Assembly: GCA_020247055.1 (NCBI GenBank)
Contig: JADCJL010000023.1
Location: 1-64,000, forward strand
Reading direction: 5' to 3'
Source: Acidobacteriaceae bacterium
GTDB lineage: Bacteria; Acidobacteriota; Terriglobia; Bryobacterales; Bryobacteraceae
Length of the DNA: 64,000 nucleotides
Below, piece after piece: positions 46,816 through 55,518 of the stretch (its first letter is position 1; every line of letters starts with the position of its first letter). The notes under the pieces were generated by a model. That model saw only the letters and a list, made by a program, of their open reading frames with translations, had not been told where the DNA came from and ran no database searches. The position numbers were made by a program, and so were the translations under genes.

Positions 46816-48167
46816 CGCAGAATCGCCTGGATCGGCCCGGTGCCTTCCTCGATCAGATGGAAGGCCCGGCCGTTCGTATGGAAGTCCATCTTCTTGTAAT
46901 TCAGACCCATCTGCTGCAGAATCGTCGCCTGCAGATCGCTGATGTAGTGCGGCCGCTCCACCGCCTTGTAGCCCACCTCATCCGTCGCCCCTTCCACCAC
47001 CCCGCCCCGCACGCCGCCCCCGGCCAGCAGCGTCGAAAACCCCTTGCCGTTGTGGTCCCGCCCGGTCGTGTTCTGCGACCACGGCGTCCGCCCGAATTCG
47101 CTCGTAAACACCACCAGCGTCTCATCGAGCAAGCCGCGCTGCTTCAGGTCCTGAATCAGCCCCGCCACCGGCTTATCCACCGCCCGGCACAGCGGTGCGT
47201 GCGTCTCCATGTCCCCGTGCGCGTCCCAGGATCCGTTGCCGCCCCCGGCGTGACACAACTGAATGAACCGGACCCCATTTTCCACCAGCCGCCGCGCCAG
47301 CAGTAGCTGCCGGCCGAAGTCGTCCGTCTCCTTCTCGCCTATCCCGTAGAGCGCCTTCACATGCCCCGGCTCTTGCGCGAAATCGACAATCGCCGGCGCC
47401 GTCCGCATCAGGCTCCCGGCTAACTCGTAGGCCTGCACCCGCGCCGCAATCTCCGCGTCCAGCGCGTACTCGGCCCGGAACTCCGCGTTCAACGCAGTCA
47501 GCGCCTCCATCTGCCGGTCCCGCTCGGCGCGCGTGGCCGAAGCCGGTGCGGCCAGGTTCGGAATCGGCGTATCCCCCGGCTGAAACGGCGTCGCCGAGTA
47601 GCGCGCTCCCAAGTAGCCGCCCGTCAGCTGCACCGGCGACGAAGGCCGCCCGATGTTCACAAAACTCGGCAGGTTCTTGTTCGCCGATCCCAGCGCATAC
47701 GTCACCCAACTGCCGAGCGACGGGTGTTCAAACTGCCGCAGCGGCTTGCCCGTGCTGTGCTCAATCACCGCCGGAAAATGGTTCGTCTGGTGGCAGTACA
47801 TCGACCGCACCACGGCAAACTCGTCAATCACCCCGCCCACGTGCGGAAACCAGTCCGACACCGGAATCCCCGCCTGGCCGTACCGCTTATAGGTCCGCAG
47901 AATCGGGATCACCGGCCGCTTCATCGGCGCGTTGTTGTCGCCAAAGCCGATGGCATCCATCATCGTTCCGGCGTACTTGTTGTCCTTCGGGTCAAAGGTG
48001 TCGATGTGGCTCATGCCGCCGCACAGGAAGATGTAGATGACCGATTTGGCCCGCGGCGTCCCCGGCAGCAGCGCGGCGGGCATCCGGCCGTCGGCCGCCC
48101 ACAGGCTGCCCACGGCGGTGCCGAGAAAACCGTTGGCCAGGCGGAGGAGTATGCGTCGGGTTAGCAT
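46812..48167 (-). CDS. DUF1501 (sulfatase-like fold) exported protein
   Basis: About 451 residues from ATG 48167, with an RR-type leader (MLTRRILLRLANGFLGTAVGSLWA). It has the DUF1501 pattern: VIYIFLCGGMSHIDTFDPKDNKYAGTM, RSMYCHQTNHFPAVIEHSTGK, LCHAGGGNGSWDAHGDME and VVFTSEFGRTPWSQNTTGRDHNGKGFSTLLAGGGVRGG, with alkaline-phosphatase-superfamily metal ligands. These proteins almost always pair with DUF1549/DUF1553 proteins, as here 14 bases upstream. Their biochemical role is not settled. Confidence 0.9.
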   Translation of the reverse strand: MLTRRILLRLANGFLGTAVGSLWAADGRMPAALLPGTPRAKSVIYIFLCGGMSHIDTFDPKDNKYAGTMMDAIGFGDNNAPMKRPVIPILRTYKRYGQAGIPVSDWFPHVGGVIDEFAVVRSMYCHQTNHFPAVIEHSTGKPLRQFEHPSLGSWVTYALGSANKNLPSFVNIGRPSSPVQLTGGYLGARYSATPFQPGDTPIPNLAAPASATRAERDRQMEALTALNAEFRAEYALDAEIAARVQAYELAGSLMRTAPAIVDFAQEPGHVKALYGIGEKETDDFGRQLLLARRLVENGVRFIQLCHAGGGNGSWDAHGDMETHAPLCRAVDKPVAGLIQDLKQRGLLDETLVVFTSEFGRTPWSQNTTGRDHNGKGFSTLLAGGGVRGGVVEGATDEVGYKAVERPHYISDLQATILQQMGLNYKKMDFHTNGRAFHLIEEGTGPIQAILR

Positions 48168-48180
48168 TGGCTTCGTTTCG

Positions 48181-50304
48181 TCAGCGGACAAACAGGAACT
48201 CGTCCAGGTTATAGAGCATCCACGCCAAGCCCTTCAACTTCGCGGCATCCCCGCCCAGGTAGCTCAGCGCCCGGTCCAGCTCCCCCGGCGAGGGCGGCCG
48301 GCCGATCGTTTCGCGATACGCCAGCTGCACCGCCGCCGGCAGCTCCCCTGCCTTCTGCGCCCGCGCGGCCAGCTTGGCCGTCGCGTCTTCAATCAGCGGA
48401 TCGTTCATCGAGAAGAGCGCCTGCGGCGCCGTCACGGTCTGCGTCCGCACCGGGCACGGCGTCCGGCCGTCATCGACGTCGAACGACTGCAGGAAGTGCG
48501 CCATCACCTCGGTGCTCGGGATGTAGCCGCGCGTCATGTACGCCGCCCGGCGGTTCTTCCTTGCTTCAAACGTGCCGTCCTTCGGCAGAAAGATGCTCTG
48601 CTTGTTGTCGGTCTTCACGATCTGAAAGGACTTGCCGCCCACGGTCCGGTCGAGTTCGCCGGCGCTCGACAGAATCGCGTCCCACAGCGGCTCGGCCTCG
48701 AGGCGCTGGAGCCGGAAGCGCCACAGCAGGTCATTGGCCGGGTCGATCTTCTGGTTCGCCTCCCCGGGCTTCGAGTCCATCCGGTAGGCGGCGGAAGTCA
48801 TCAGGAATTTGTGCAGCCACTTCATGCTGAAGTTGTGGCGCGTGAACTCGCTGGCCAGGTAGTCGAGCAGCTGCGGATGGCTCGGCCGGCCGCCGAGCAG
48901 CCCGAAGTCGCTCGGCGACTTTTGCAGCCCCTGGCCGAAGTGCCACTGCCACACCCGGTTCACCGCCACGCGGGCAAACAGCGGATTGTCCTTATCCGTC
49001 AGCCAGTCGACGAAGCCTTCCCGGCGCCCGTAGCGGAAGTCCGTGTCCGGGGGCTGAAAGGGAAAGCCCGGGGCTACCGGCTTGTCCTTCTCCGGCTTGG
49101 TCGGATCGCCGGAGGTGAGAATGTAGGTCGGCCGCTGCAGGCGCGCCGCGTCCTCTTCGACAATGACGTGCGACTCCAAGCCCGCCGGCGCCTTGATCTC
49201 CCGCTGCTCTTTGAGCAGCGCATCGTAGGCCTTCACCACCTCGGCCGGCATGATGGCCTTCATCTTCGGCGGATCGATGCGGAGCACCGGAAAGTAGTCG
49301 TCGGCAATCTTCTGTTCGGCCTCGGTGCGCTTGCGTTCGGGCTTCAGCACAATCGCCCGGACGTCGGGCGGCAGCATCGACACGCGCTCGGCATAGAGCT
49401 TCTCGTGGTAAGGGGCAATGAGCTGTTCAATCGCCTGGTCCACCGGCTCCTTCCGCCGCCGGTAGGCGGCCACCGCCTTGCCGTAGGCGTAGATCTGTTC
49501 GGGAGTCGCCAGCGAAACGGTGCGCAGCACCAGCGGATCGAACAGCGCCTTCATGGCGTAGTAGTCGGACTGTTTAATCGGATCGAAGCGATGGTCGTGG
49601 CACTTGGCGCAGGCGACCGTCATGCCCAGGAAGGCCGCCGAGATGGTTTCGACGGCTTGGATGGCGATGTCCTGATCGCGGTCGTTACCGGTGAGCGCGG
49701 CGCGGGAGAGAAAGCCCAGCGCGAACTGATCCTGCGGCATCGCCTCGGCGCGGGTACGCGTGCCGAAAACGGTCAGCGCCGGCCGGCCGCCGTGGCGGTT
49801 GCCCAGGATCTGCGCCCGGACAAACTGATCGTAGGGCAGATCGTCGTTGAGCGCCTGAATCATCCAGTCCCGCCAACGCCAGATGCTGCCGCTCGCCGGC
49901 ATCACCCCGCCGTCGTTGCCGTCCATATCGGCGTAGCGCAGCACGTCGAGCCAGTGGCGGGCGTAGCGAACGCCGTGCTGCTCGTCGGCCAGCAGACGGT
50001 CGAGGAGCTTTTCGTAGGCCGCGGGGGAGTCGTCGGCCAGGAAGGCCGCCTGCTCGGCTGCGGTCGGCGGCAGCCCGGTCAGGTCGAACGTCGCGCGGCG
50101 CAGCAGCGTCAGTTTATCGGCCGGGCCGTTGGGCCGCAGGCCTTTGGCCTGGTGCTGCTCGGCGAGAAAGGCGTCCACCGGGTGCGCGGCGTCGGTCGGA
50201 ACGGCGGGCCGGGCCACCGGCTGCAGCGACCACAGCTTCAGCTTGGGAGGCTGCGCCGGAAGGGCGGCGGCAAACAGGACAAGGCTGAAAATCCGCGGGT
50301 TCAC
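48181..50304 (-). CDS. DUF1549/DUF1553 exported protein (planctomycete-type)
   Basis: A 707-residue protein with a signal peptide (FSLVLFAAALPAQ), start GTG. The DUF1549 half shows LLRRATFDLTGLPPTAAEQAAFLAD, RHWLDVLRYADMDGNDGG, WRWRDWMIQALNDDLPYDQFV and a heme-like VACAKCHDHRFDPIKQSDYYAM; the DUF1553 half shows FARVAVNRVWQWHFGQGLQKSPSDFG and SAAYRMDS. It lacks the separate N-terminal cytochrome domain found in longer members. Function unknown. A LacI regulator lies just upstream on the same strand. Confidence 0.9.
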   Translation of the reverse strand: MNPRIFSLVLFAAALPAQPPKLKLWSLQPVARPAVPTDAAHPVDAFLAEQHQAKGLRPNGPADKLTLLRRATFDLTGLPPTAAEQAAFLADDSPAAYEKLLDRLLADEQHGVRYARHWLDVLRYADMDGNDGGVMPASGSIWRWRDWMIQALNDDLPYDQFVRAQILGNRHGGRPALTVFGTRTRAEAMPQDQFALGFLSRAALTGNDRDQDIAIQAVETISAAFLGMTVACAKCHDHRFDPIKQSDYYAMKALFDPLVLRTVSLATPEQIYAYGKAVAAYRRRKEPVDQAIEQLIAPYHEKLYAERVSMLPPDVRAIVLKPERKRTEAEQKIADDYFPVLRIDPPKMKAIMPAEVVKAYDALLKEQREIKAPAGLESHVIVEEDAARLQRPTYILTSGDPTKPEKDKPVAPGFPFQPPDTDFRYGRREGFVDWLTDKDNPLFARVAVNRVWQWHFGQGLQKSPSDFGLLGGRPSHPQLLDYLASEFTRHNFSMKWLHKFLMTSAAYRMDSKPGEANQKIDPANDLLWRFRLQRLEAEPLWDAILSSAGELDRTVGGKSFQIVKTDNKQSIFLPKDGTFEARKNRRAAYMTRGYIPSTEVMAHFLQSFDVDDGRTPCPVRTQTVTAPQALFSMNDPLIEDATAKLAARAQKAGELPAAVQLAYRETIGRPPSPGELDRALSYLGGDAAKLKGLAWMLYNLDEFLFVR

Positions 50305-50328
50305 CCGACCATTATTTCATGGCGCGCT

Positions 50329-51312
50329 TTAGCCGCGAATGCGTAAATGGGGTTCCATCACCGTCTGCTGAAACGGCCGCTCCGGCTGCCGGATACGCTG
50401 CAGCACCATCCGTGCGGCCTCTTCCCCCAGGTTGTAGTTGTGCTGGATGATGGTCGAAATCGGCGGATGGAACAGGTCGAGCCAGTCGTAGTCGTCCGAA
50501 CAGGCCACCTCGACGTCCTCGGGGCAGCGCAAGCCCGCCTCGCGAATCGCCCGCAGCGCGCCGGTCAGCATGGGAAAGTTCACGGCAAAGATCGCCGTGG
50601 GCCGCTCCGGCAGCCGCAGCAGCCCCTGCGTCGCGGCGTAGGCCGAGGCCTCGCTCCAATCGCCTTCGATCACCAGCTCCCGTCGCGCTTTGATGCCGTG
50701 CCGCTTCATCGCTTTCTTCCAGCCCTCGACGCGTTCGGTGACCGTCGAGAGCGAATGGTGGCCGAGCAGCAGGGCGATGTCGCGGTGCCCTTTGCCGATC
50801 AGATGATCGAGCATGAGTTGGACACCCTTCACGTTATCCACCGTAATCGAATCGGCCGTGTAGCCGCGCGGAAGCCGGCCCACGAAGACCACCGGCTTGC
50901 GCGCCTCGACCAGACGCTGCACCTCGGCCTGGTCACCGGCGGCGATGTAGATCAATAACCCGTCAATCAGCTTGGACCGGAACACGCCCAGATACCGCGC
51001 CTGCTCTTCGACATGGTCGTAAGTGCTGCCGAGGATCAGCGAGTAACCCTCTTGGCGGAGCGTATCTTCTACCCCCTGCGCGACGATGGCATAGAAGGGG
51101 TTGCCGATGTCGGGGATCAGCATGCCGATGGTGCGGGTGTTCCGCGTTTGCAGGCTGCGGGCCACGGCGTTGGGGGTGTAGTCGAGTTCCTGGACGGCCT
51201 TCTCGACACGCGCCGTGAGTTCGGGACTGACGAAGGCCGATTTGTTGAGCACGGAACTAACTGTGTAAGTCGAGACGCCCGCCCGCTTGGCGACGTCATA
51301 GATAGTCGGCAT
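50329..51312 (-). CDS. LacI-family transcriptional regulator
   Basis: A 327-residue regulator. The start at 51312 is supported by GAGG before it and by the canonical N-terminal HTH PTIYDVAKRAGVSTYTVSSVLNKSAFVSPELTARVEKAVQELDYTPNAVARSLQT. A periplasmic-binding-like sugar domain follows (TIGMLIPDIGNPFYAIVAQG to the end). It lies 24 bases upstream of the DUF1549/DUF1553 gene on the same strand and may control that pair in response to a sugar. Confidence 0.92.
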   Translation of the reverse strand: MPTIYDVAKRAGVSTYTVSSVLNKSAFVSPELTARVEKAVQELDYTPNAVARSLQTRNTRTIGMLIPDIGNPFYAIVAQGVEDTLRQEGYSLILGSTYDHVEEQARYLGVFRSKLIDGLLIYIAAGDQAEVQRLVEARKPVVFVGRLPRGYTADSITVDNVKGVQLMLDHLIGKGHRDIALLLGHHSLSTVTERVEGWKKAMKRHGIKARRELVIEGDWSEASAYAATQGLLRLPERPTAIFAVNFPMLTGALRAIREAGLRCPEDVEVACSDDYDWLDLFHPPISTIIQHNYNLGEEAARMVLQRIRQPERPFQQTVMEPHLRIRG

Positions 51313-51317
51313 CGTTA

Positions 51318-51335
51318 CCTCGTAGTATAGCGAGG
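51318..51335 (-). promoter_or_regulatory. Candidate lacI promoter and palindromic operator
   Basis: CCTCG (51318-51322) and CGAGG (51331-51335) form an inverted repeat. Between them, on the minus strand, lies TATACT (51329-51324), ending 11 bases before the ATG. A regulator bound here would cover its own -10, fitting autoregulation. The GAGG ribosome site is part of one arm. Confidence 0.35.
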
Positions 51336-51386
51336 CGGCCGGCCCTCCCACGCGGCGTCCGGATGGGGCATTATGGATGGTTGATC

Positions 51387-51779
51387 ATGTTCTTCATTCC
51401 CGTTGGGGTCAAACACGAGATCGAGCTCACGGTGGACGACAAAAACGCCATTCGTTTTCTGGGCCACGAAAATGCGCGGGTCCTGGGCACGCCGTGGATG
51501 ATCGCCTCGATGGAGATGACGGCGCGGGACGCCATCGTCGAGCTGTTGCCGGAGGGTTACGACACGGTGGGCACGATGGTGAATGTGCGGCATGTCTCGG
51601 CCGCGCCGCTGGGGGCCACGGTCCGCTTTACGGCCGAGGTGCTCGAAGCGCGGGAGCGGCGGGTTTACTACCGCGTCGAGTGCCACGGCCCGCACGGGAT
51701 CGTGGGCGAGGGTACGCACGAACGGTTCATCGTTAACGTCGAGCGCTTCGCTGCTCGCCTGGTGAAGCAGTCTGCGTAA
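51387..51779 (+). CDS. Thioesterase-like hotdog protein (FlK-type)
   Basis: About 130 residues from ATG 51387 (ATG 51363 is also possible). The hotdog pattern VKHEIELTVDDKNAIRFLG, VLGTPWMIASMEMTARDAIVELLPEGYDTVGTMVNVRHVSAAPLGATVRFTAEVLEARERRVYYRVECHGPHGIVGEGTHERFIVN resembles fluoroacetyl-CoA thioesterase FlK and its relatives, which cleave acyl-CoA thioesters. The substrate is unknown. It diverges from lacI and converges on the small gene at 51823. Confidence 0.82.
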   Translation: MFFIPVGVKHEIELTVDDKNAIRFLGHENARVLGTPWMIASMEMTARDAIVELLPEGYDTVGTMVNVRHVSAAPLGATVRFTAEVLEARERRVYYRVECHGPHGIVGEGTHERFIVNVERFAARLVKQSA

Positions 51780-51800
51780 CCGGCGAAGCATTGGCGCCGG
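51780..51800. terminator. GC-rich hairpin between convergent genes
   Basis: CCGGCG (51780-51785) pairs with CGCCGG (51795-51800) around a nine-base loop, just after the thioesterase stop. Because it is symmetric it could end both converging transcripts, though no T-run follows in either direction. Confidence 0.35.
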
Positions 51801-51822
51801 GCCGTAGCGGCAAGGAGGCGCG

Positions 51823-52050
51823 CTAATAAGCCGGGGTGAAGGGTAGGAACTCGTACTCGCCGGGGTTCAGCCCGCGCTGCTGGAGCTGCCGGGCGCAGTC
51901 GGCGACCGTGGGCCCAATCGCGGCAATCTCCCGTAGCGCCAGATTCTGGGGCGTGTAGAGCAGATACGCCCCCCACAGCCCCGTCAAGGCCCGACGCTGG
52001 GCGATCGAAAGCTGCTCGGGCGAGGTTCCAATGAGGCTCGAAAAGTCCAC
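51823..52050 (-). CDS. Small hypothetical protein of the sigma-factor operon
   Basis: A 75-residue protein from GTG 52050, four bases after the stop of the 384-residue protein gene: VDFSSLIGTSPEQLSIAQRRALTGLWGAYLLYTPQNLALREIAAIGPTVADCARQLQQRGLNPGEYEFLPFTP. The longer frame to 52224 is the shadow of the preceding gene. The composition (mixed helix, few arginine runs) looks like real coding. Function unknown; the position suggests a product co-made with the sigma/anti-sigma module. Confidence 0.6.
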   Translation of the reverse strand: MDFSSLIGTSPEQLSIAQRRALTGLWGAYLLYTPQNLALREIAAIGPTVADCARQLQQRGLNPGEYEFLPFTPAY

Positions 52051-52054
52051 GCCT

Positions 52055-53197
52055 CTATTTTCGCAGGTCGGCCAGCAGCGCTTTGAGGCCGAACTTCCGG
52101 TATAGCTCCACCAACCGCTGCTCTTCAGGCGACGGCGGAAGCAGCCGGGCCAGCCGGGGATCTTCGAGCGCCGCCCGCGACGGAATCCACAACTGGCCAT
52201 CGGCAAACTCCACCGAGTGGGCAAAACCCACCAGATTATCGATGACCACCCGCGAACCCGTCCGGCTCGTCAACCGCAACGCCGCCTCGTCCAGAATCGA
52301 CGTCCGGCCGTTCCCGGCCAGTTGGACATCGGCCGGCAGCGTTCCGGCCAGAAACTCCACACCATCGCGCGTCCCCACCACCCAGCCGAGTTCGAGATGG
52401 CGAATCGCCTTGCCCTGCCGGTTGACAATATCAATGCTCGGAGCCTTGGCTTCGTTGCCGGCGACCTTGGCCGCGCCACCGGTCAACTCAATCGGGGCGT
52501 CCGGCAGGCGGAGGAAGGAGAACTGCACGGGCCGCTCCGGCTCAAAGACCGTCGCCGGCGCTCCGGCCGGGCGCGGCAGGCGGCCGCGCCGGGAGATCTG
52601 CACGTCCAGCCGCGGCCGCTCCTGCAGGCGGCTGACGGAAGCCACCAACTCCCGCTGCAGCGCCTCCGGCCCGCGGGCTTCGAGCAGTTGTTGAAAATGC
52701 CTGCGGTCCCGCCGGGCTTCGAGCTCCCAAACCGTCAGCGAACGGCGCGAGTTCAGCCGGTTTTCCCCAAAAAACGATAAATCCTCAAACAGCACGCCAT
52801 CGAGCAGCACCTGCACCAGGGGCCCGTTGCCCGCCGCGAGCGGCCGCAGCATCCGCAGGTCGATCCGGACCGGAAAGTTTTCCCCCGGCGCCACATCCAC
52901 CGCCGGCACCGCCACCGAACCCCGCCCGCCCGGCGAAAAGTCCTGCGCCAGCACGAGCAGCGTCACGCCCCGAATCCGCTTGCCCGAACTGTTCCGTAAC
53001 AGCAGACCGGAGTTGAGGTCCAGCGCCATCGCCCCGCCGCGCACCGTCGCCTTCGAACCGCCCAGATCGAAGCTCACCAGCGTCACCGGCGAATCCTGCG
53101 GGAAGTTGATTTTGAACGAAGACGCCGGGTCCAGCGCCGTCTCCTGCCCGAGGGCGGAGACGGCCAGGAGAAGAGCGACGAGGAGGATTCTAGTCAT
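52055..53197 (-). CDS. Hypothetical exported protein downstream of an anti-sigma factor
   Basis: About 380 residues from ATG 53197 (ATG 53209 adds four). The leader MTRILLVALLLAVSALGQ is a signal peptide. The rest is rich in beta strands (KINFPQDSPVTLVSFDLGGSKATVRGGAMALDLNSGLLLRNSSGKRIRGVTLLVLAQDFSPGG; PSIDIVNRQGKAIRHLELGWVV), suggesting immunoglobulin-like domains. No family is recognised. It overlaps the anti-sigma stop by eight bases, so it is probably part of the same signalling output. Confidence 0.7.
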   Translation of the reverse strand: MTRILLVALLLAVSALGQETALDPASSFKINFPQDSPVTLVSFDLGGSKATVRGGAMALDLNSGLLLRNSSGKRIRGVTLLVLAQDFSPGGRGSVAVPAVDVAPGENFPVRIDLRMLRPLAAGNGPLVQVLLDGVLFEDLSFFGENRLNSRRSLTVWELEARRDRRHFQQLLEARGPEALQRELVASVSRLQERPRLDVQISRRGRLPRPAGAPATVFEPERPVQFSFLRLPDAPIELTGGAAKVAGNEAKAPSIDIVNRQGKAIRHLELGWVVGTRDGVEFLAGTLPADVQLAGNGRTSILDEAALRLTSRTGSRVVIDNLVGFAHSVEFADGQLWIPSRAALEDPRLARLLPPSPEEQRLVELYRKFGLKALLADLRK

Positions 53198-53771
53198 CCA
53201 GATAGACATGATTGATCGTAATTTGGCCGGTTTCGGCGTCTGTATACCGCGTGGCCGCGGCGCCGCGGGTGGTCACGGTGACAAACGAGGCTCGCGAGGC
53301 GGGCGTCCGCAACTCCAGCGTCAGTTTGCCGTCCGTAATTTCGACCCCGGAATCGCTCGCCTCCACCACCGGCGCCGCCTCGGCCACGGCGACCGGCTCG
53401 GTGAGTTTCTTCGCGCTCACGGCAAACCACCAGCCGGTGCTCGCCACCACGGTGAGCGAAGCAACCAGCGCGGCCGCGCGCCAGTTCAACCAGCGCTCCT
53501 CGGCCGGCTCCGGGTGCCGGTAGGCGGCGATCGCCTCGGACGCCTCGAGGCCCAACCGAATATTGGCGCTCATCTCGGACGCGAGCGGCTCCCAGGCGAC
53601 CGGCGGCAGCATCTCGCCTTTGAGCTCCGTCGATAGCATTTTGCGAAACGAAGCCAACTCGGCCGTACAGGCCGGACAGCCGGAGACGTGGCGGCCCACC
53701 GTCCACTGCTTGAACCACGGAAGGTCTCGGCCGGCAAACAGGGCCAGATCGGCAAGATCGGGATGTTGCAT
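53190..53771 (-). CDS. Zinc-finger anti-sigma factor, membrane-anchored
   Basis: A 193-residue protein from ATG 53771. The N-terminal half holds a HxxxCxxC zinc motif (WTVGRHVSGCPACTAEL) typical of ZAS-type anti-sigma factors, then one membrane helix (AAALVASLTVVASTGWWFAVSA) and a periplasmic tail (ITDGKLTLELRTPASRASFVTVTTRG). The start shares one base with the sigma stop (TGATG). It should bind the adjacent ECF sigma factor and release it on an envelope signal. Confidence 0.82.
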   Translation of the reverse strand: MQHPDLADLALFAGRDLPWFKQWTVGRHVSGCPACTAELASFRKMLSTELKGEMLPPVAWEPLASEMSANIRLGLEASEAIAAYRHPEPAEERWLNWRAAALVASLTVVASTGWWFAVSAKKLTEPVAVAEAAPVVEASDSGVEITDGKLTLELRTPASRASFVTVTTRGAAATRYTDAETGQITINHVYLDD

Positions 53772-54352
53772 CAGGCTCTCCTCCTTTCCATATACCGCTT
53801 GAACTTGATGCGGGCGTTGGCGATGTGGCTGCGGACGGTCGCCATCGAACAACCCAGGTGCTGCGCCACCTGCTCGGCGGGAAGATCTTCGACGTCGCGC
53901 AGCAGCAGCGCGGTCCGTTCCTTCACCGTCAGCAGCCGCAGACCGTCTTCGAGATACTGCTGTTGTTCGCCCCGGAGCAGCTGGCTCTCCGGACTCCGCT
54001 CGGCGGGCACCCGCAGGGGATCGACCAGAGCGTCAATTTCGGTGAAATTCACCCGGCCGTGGCGCCGGAGAAAGTCAATCGCCGTGTTGTGCGCAATACG
54101 CGACAGCCATTGGGCCGCCTTCTGCGTGTCCTTCAACTGGTCGCCGCGCTGCAGCGCCTTGATGAAGGCCTCCTGCGTTAAGTCCTGCGCATCCGCCACG
54201 TTACCGACAATGCGATAGATGATTAAAAACACGCGGCGCAGGTTCTCCTGCACGAAGCGGTTCTGCCGCTCCGCCTCCTCCGGGCTGTTCACGCCGGTTG
54301 AGTCGCGGGTGGGGTCGGGCATGCGGATGTTTTCCTGAGCCGTATGAATCAC
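53771..54352 (-). CDS. ECF RNA polymerase sigma factor
   Basis: A 193-residue sigma factor, start GTG 54352 or ATG 54322. Region 2 reads LRRVFLIIYRIVGNVADAQDLTQEAFIKALQRGDQLKDTQKAAQWLSRIAHNTAIDFLRRHGR, and region 4 reads GLRLLTVKERTALLLRDVEDLPAEQVAQHLGCSMATVRSHIANARIKFKRYM, both RpoE-like. It heads a four-gene coupled unit with the anti-sigma factor and two unknown proteins. Confidence 0.93.
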   Translation of the reverse strand: MIHTAQENIRMPDPTRDSTGVNSPEEAERQNRFVQENLRRVFLIIYRIVGNVADAQDLTQEAFIKALQRGDQLKDTQKAAQWLSRIAHNTAIDFLRRHGRVNFTEIDALVDPLRVPAERSPESQLLRGEQQQYLEDGLRLLTVKERTALLLRDVEDLPAEQVAQHLGCSMATVRSHIANARIKFKRYMERRRA

Positions 54353-54419
54353 CTTACACGCCGAGACGGTTACGGTCCCGGAAGCGTGGAGGCATTTTTT
54401 CCGGCGCTATTCTGAGTAT

Positions 54420-55508
54420 ATGAGACCCGTCGGTATTCTCGGGACCGGAAAAACCCGCTTTGGCGCCTTCGCCGACCAAGGCATCCGCTCGCTGGCCCAA
54501 ACCGCCGTCGCCGCGGCGCTCGCGGACGCAGCCGTTACCCCCGCGCAGGTGGAGGCTTTTTACCTGGGGAACTTCGCCGGGCCTAGCTTTACGGGACAAA
54601 GTCATTTGGCGCCTTACGTAGCGGGTGCCTGCGGGCTGGCGGGGATCCCGGCCACCCGGTTTGAAGACGCCTGCGCCTCCTCCGGGGTCGCCTTCCACCA
54701 CGCCTGGCAGGCGGTGGCGGCCGGGGTGTACGACGTGGTCGTCGTCTGCGGCGTCGAAAAGATGACCAACCAGCCGACCGAGCGCGTCGGCGAGATTCTC
54801 GCCATGGCCGGCGACGTCGAACAGGACCGGCAGACCTTCCCGGAGCTGTTCGCCCGGATCGCCCGCGCCCACATGGACCGCTACGGCACGACGCGGGAGC
54901 AGATGGCCGCCGTGGCCGTAAAAAACCACCGCCATGGCTTTGCCAACCCCTACGCGCACCTGCGCAAGCTGATTACGATTGAACAGGCGCTGGCCGGCCG
55001 CGTCATCGCCGACCCGCTGACGCTCTATGACTGCTCGCTCGTCTCCGATGGCGCCGCCGCCGTCGTCCTGGCGCCCGAAGGGCGCTGCCGCGTGCTCGGC
55101 ATCGCGCAGACCTCGGACACCGTCGCGCTGGCCGGCAAGCCGGACCTGACGAGCCTGCCCGCCGTGGGGCGCTCGGCCGAGAAGGCCTACCGGATGGCCG
55201 GCGTTACCGCCGCCGAGATCCAGTTCGCCGAAGTGCACGACTGCTTCACCATCGCCGAGATCCTCGCCATGGAGGAGCTCGGCTTCTGCCCGCGCGGCGA
55301 AGGTGGCGCCTACGCCGCCAGCGAAGCCCGGCCCGTCAACCGCAGCGGCGGCTTGAAGAGCAAGGGCCACCCGGTGGGCGCCACCGGGGTGGCGCAGATT
55401 GTCGATGTCGTTGGGCAGCTGCGGGACGGTCTCGGCGAACTGGGCCTGGCGCAAAATCTGGGCGGCACGGGCGCCACCAGTGTGGTGACGGTATTCGGAA
55501 AGGTATAA
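54420..55508 (+). CDS. Thiolase-family protein (SCP2-type acetyl-CoA acyltransferase-like)
   Basis: A 362-residue thiolase fold. The acylated Cys lies in FEDACASSGVAFHHAW, with EVHDCFTIAE and KSKGHPVGATG supplying the histidine sites; the end NLGGTGATSVVTVF lacks the second Cys of classical biosynthetic thiolases, as in the SCP-X-like archaeal/bacterial group. It may act in acyl-CoA metabolism, often with a DUF35 partner that is not seen here. TATTCT lies six bases before the ATG. Confidence 0.85.
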   Translation: MRPVGILGTGKTRFGAFADQGIRSLAQTAVAAALADAAVTPAQVEAFYLGNFAGPSFTGQSHLAPYVAGACGLAGIPATRFEDACASSGVAFHHAWQAVAAGVYDVVVVCGVEKMTNQPTERVGEILAMAGDVEQDRQTFPELFARIARAHMDRYGTTREQMAAVAVKNHRHGFANPYAHLRKLITIEQALAGRVIADPLTLYDCSLVSDGAAAVVLAPEGRCRVLGIAQTSDTVALAGKPDLTSLPAVGRSAEKAYRMAGVTAAEIQFAEVHDCFTIAEILAMEELGFCPRGEGGAYAASEARPVNRSGGLKSKGHPVGATGVAQIVDVVGQLRDGLGELGLAQNLGGTGATSVVTVFGKV

Positions 55509-55518
55509 CTAAAAGCTG

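Noticed and set aside
48037..50346. Plus-strand open frame of 769 codons
   Set aside because: It is antisense to the DUF1501 and DUF1549/DUF1553 genes and its product is mostly Arg, His, Gln and Leu without any domain pattern.
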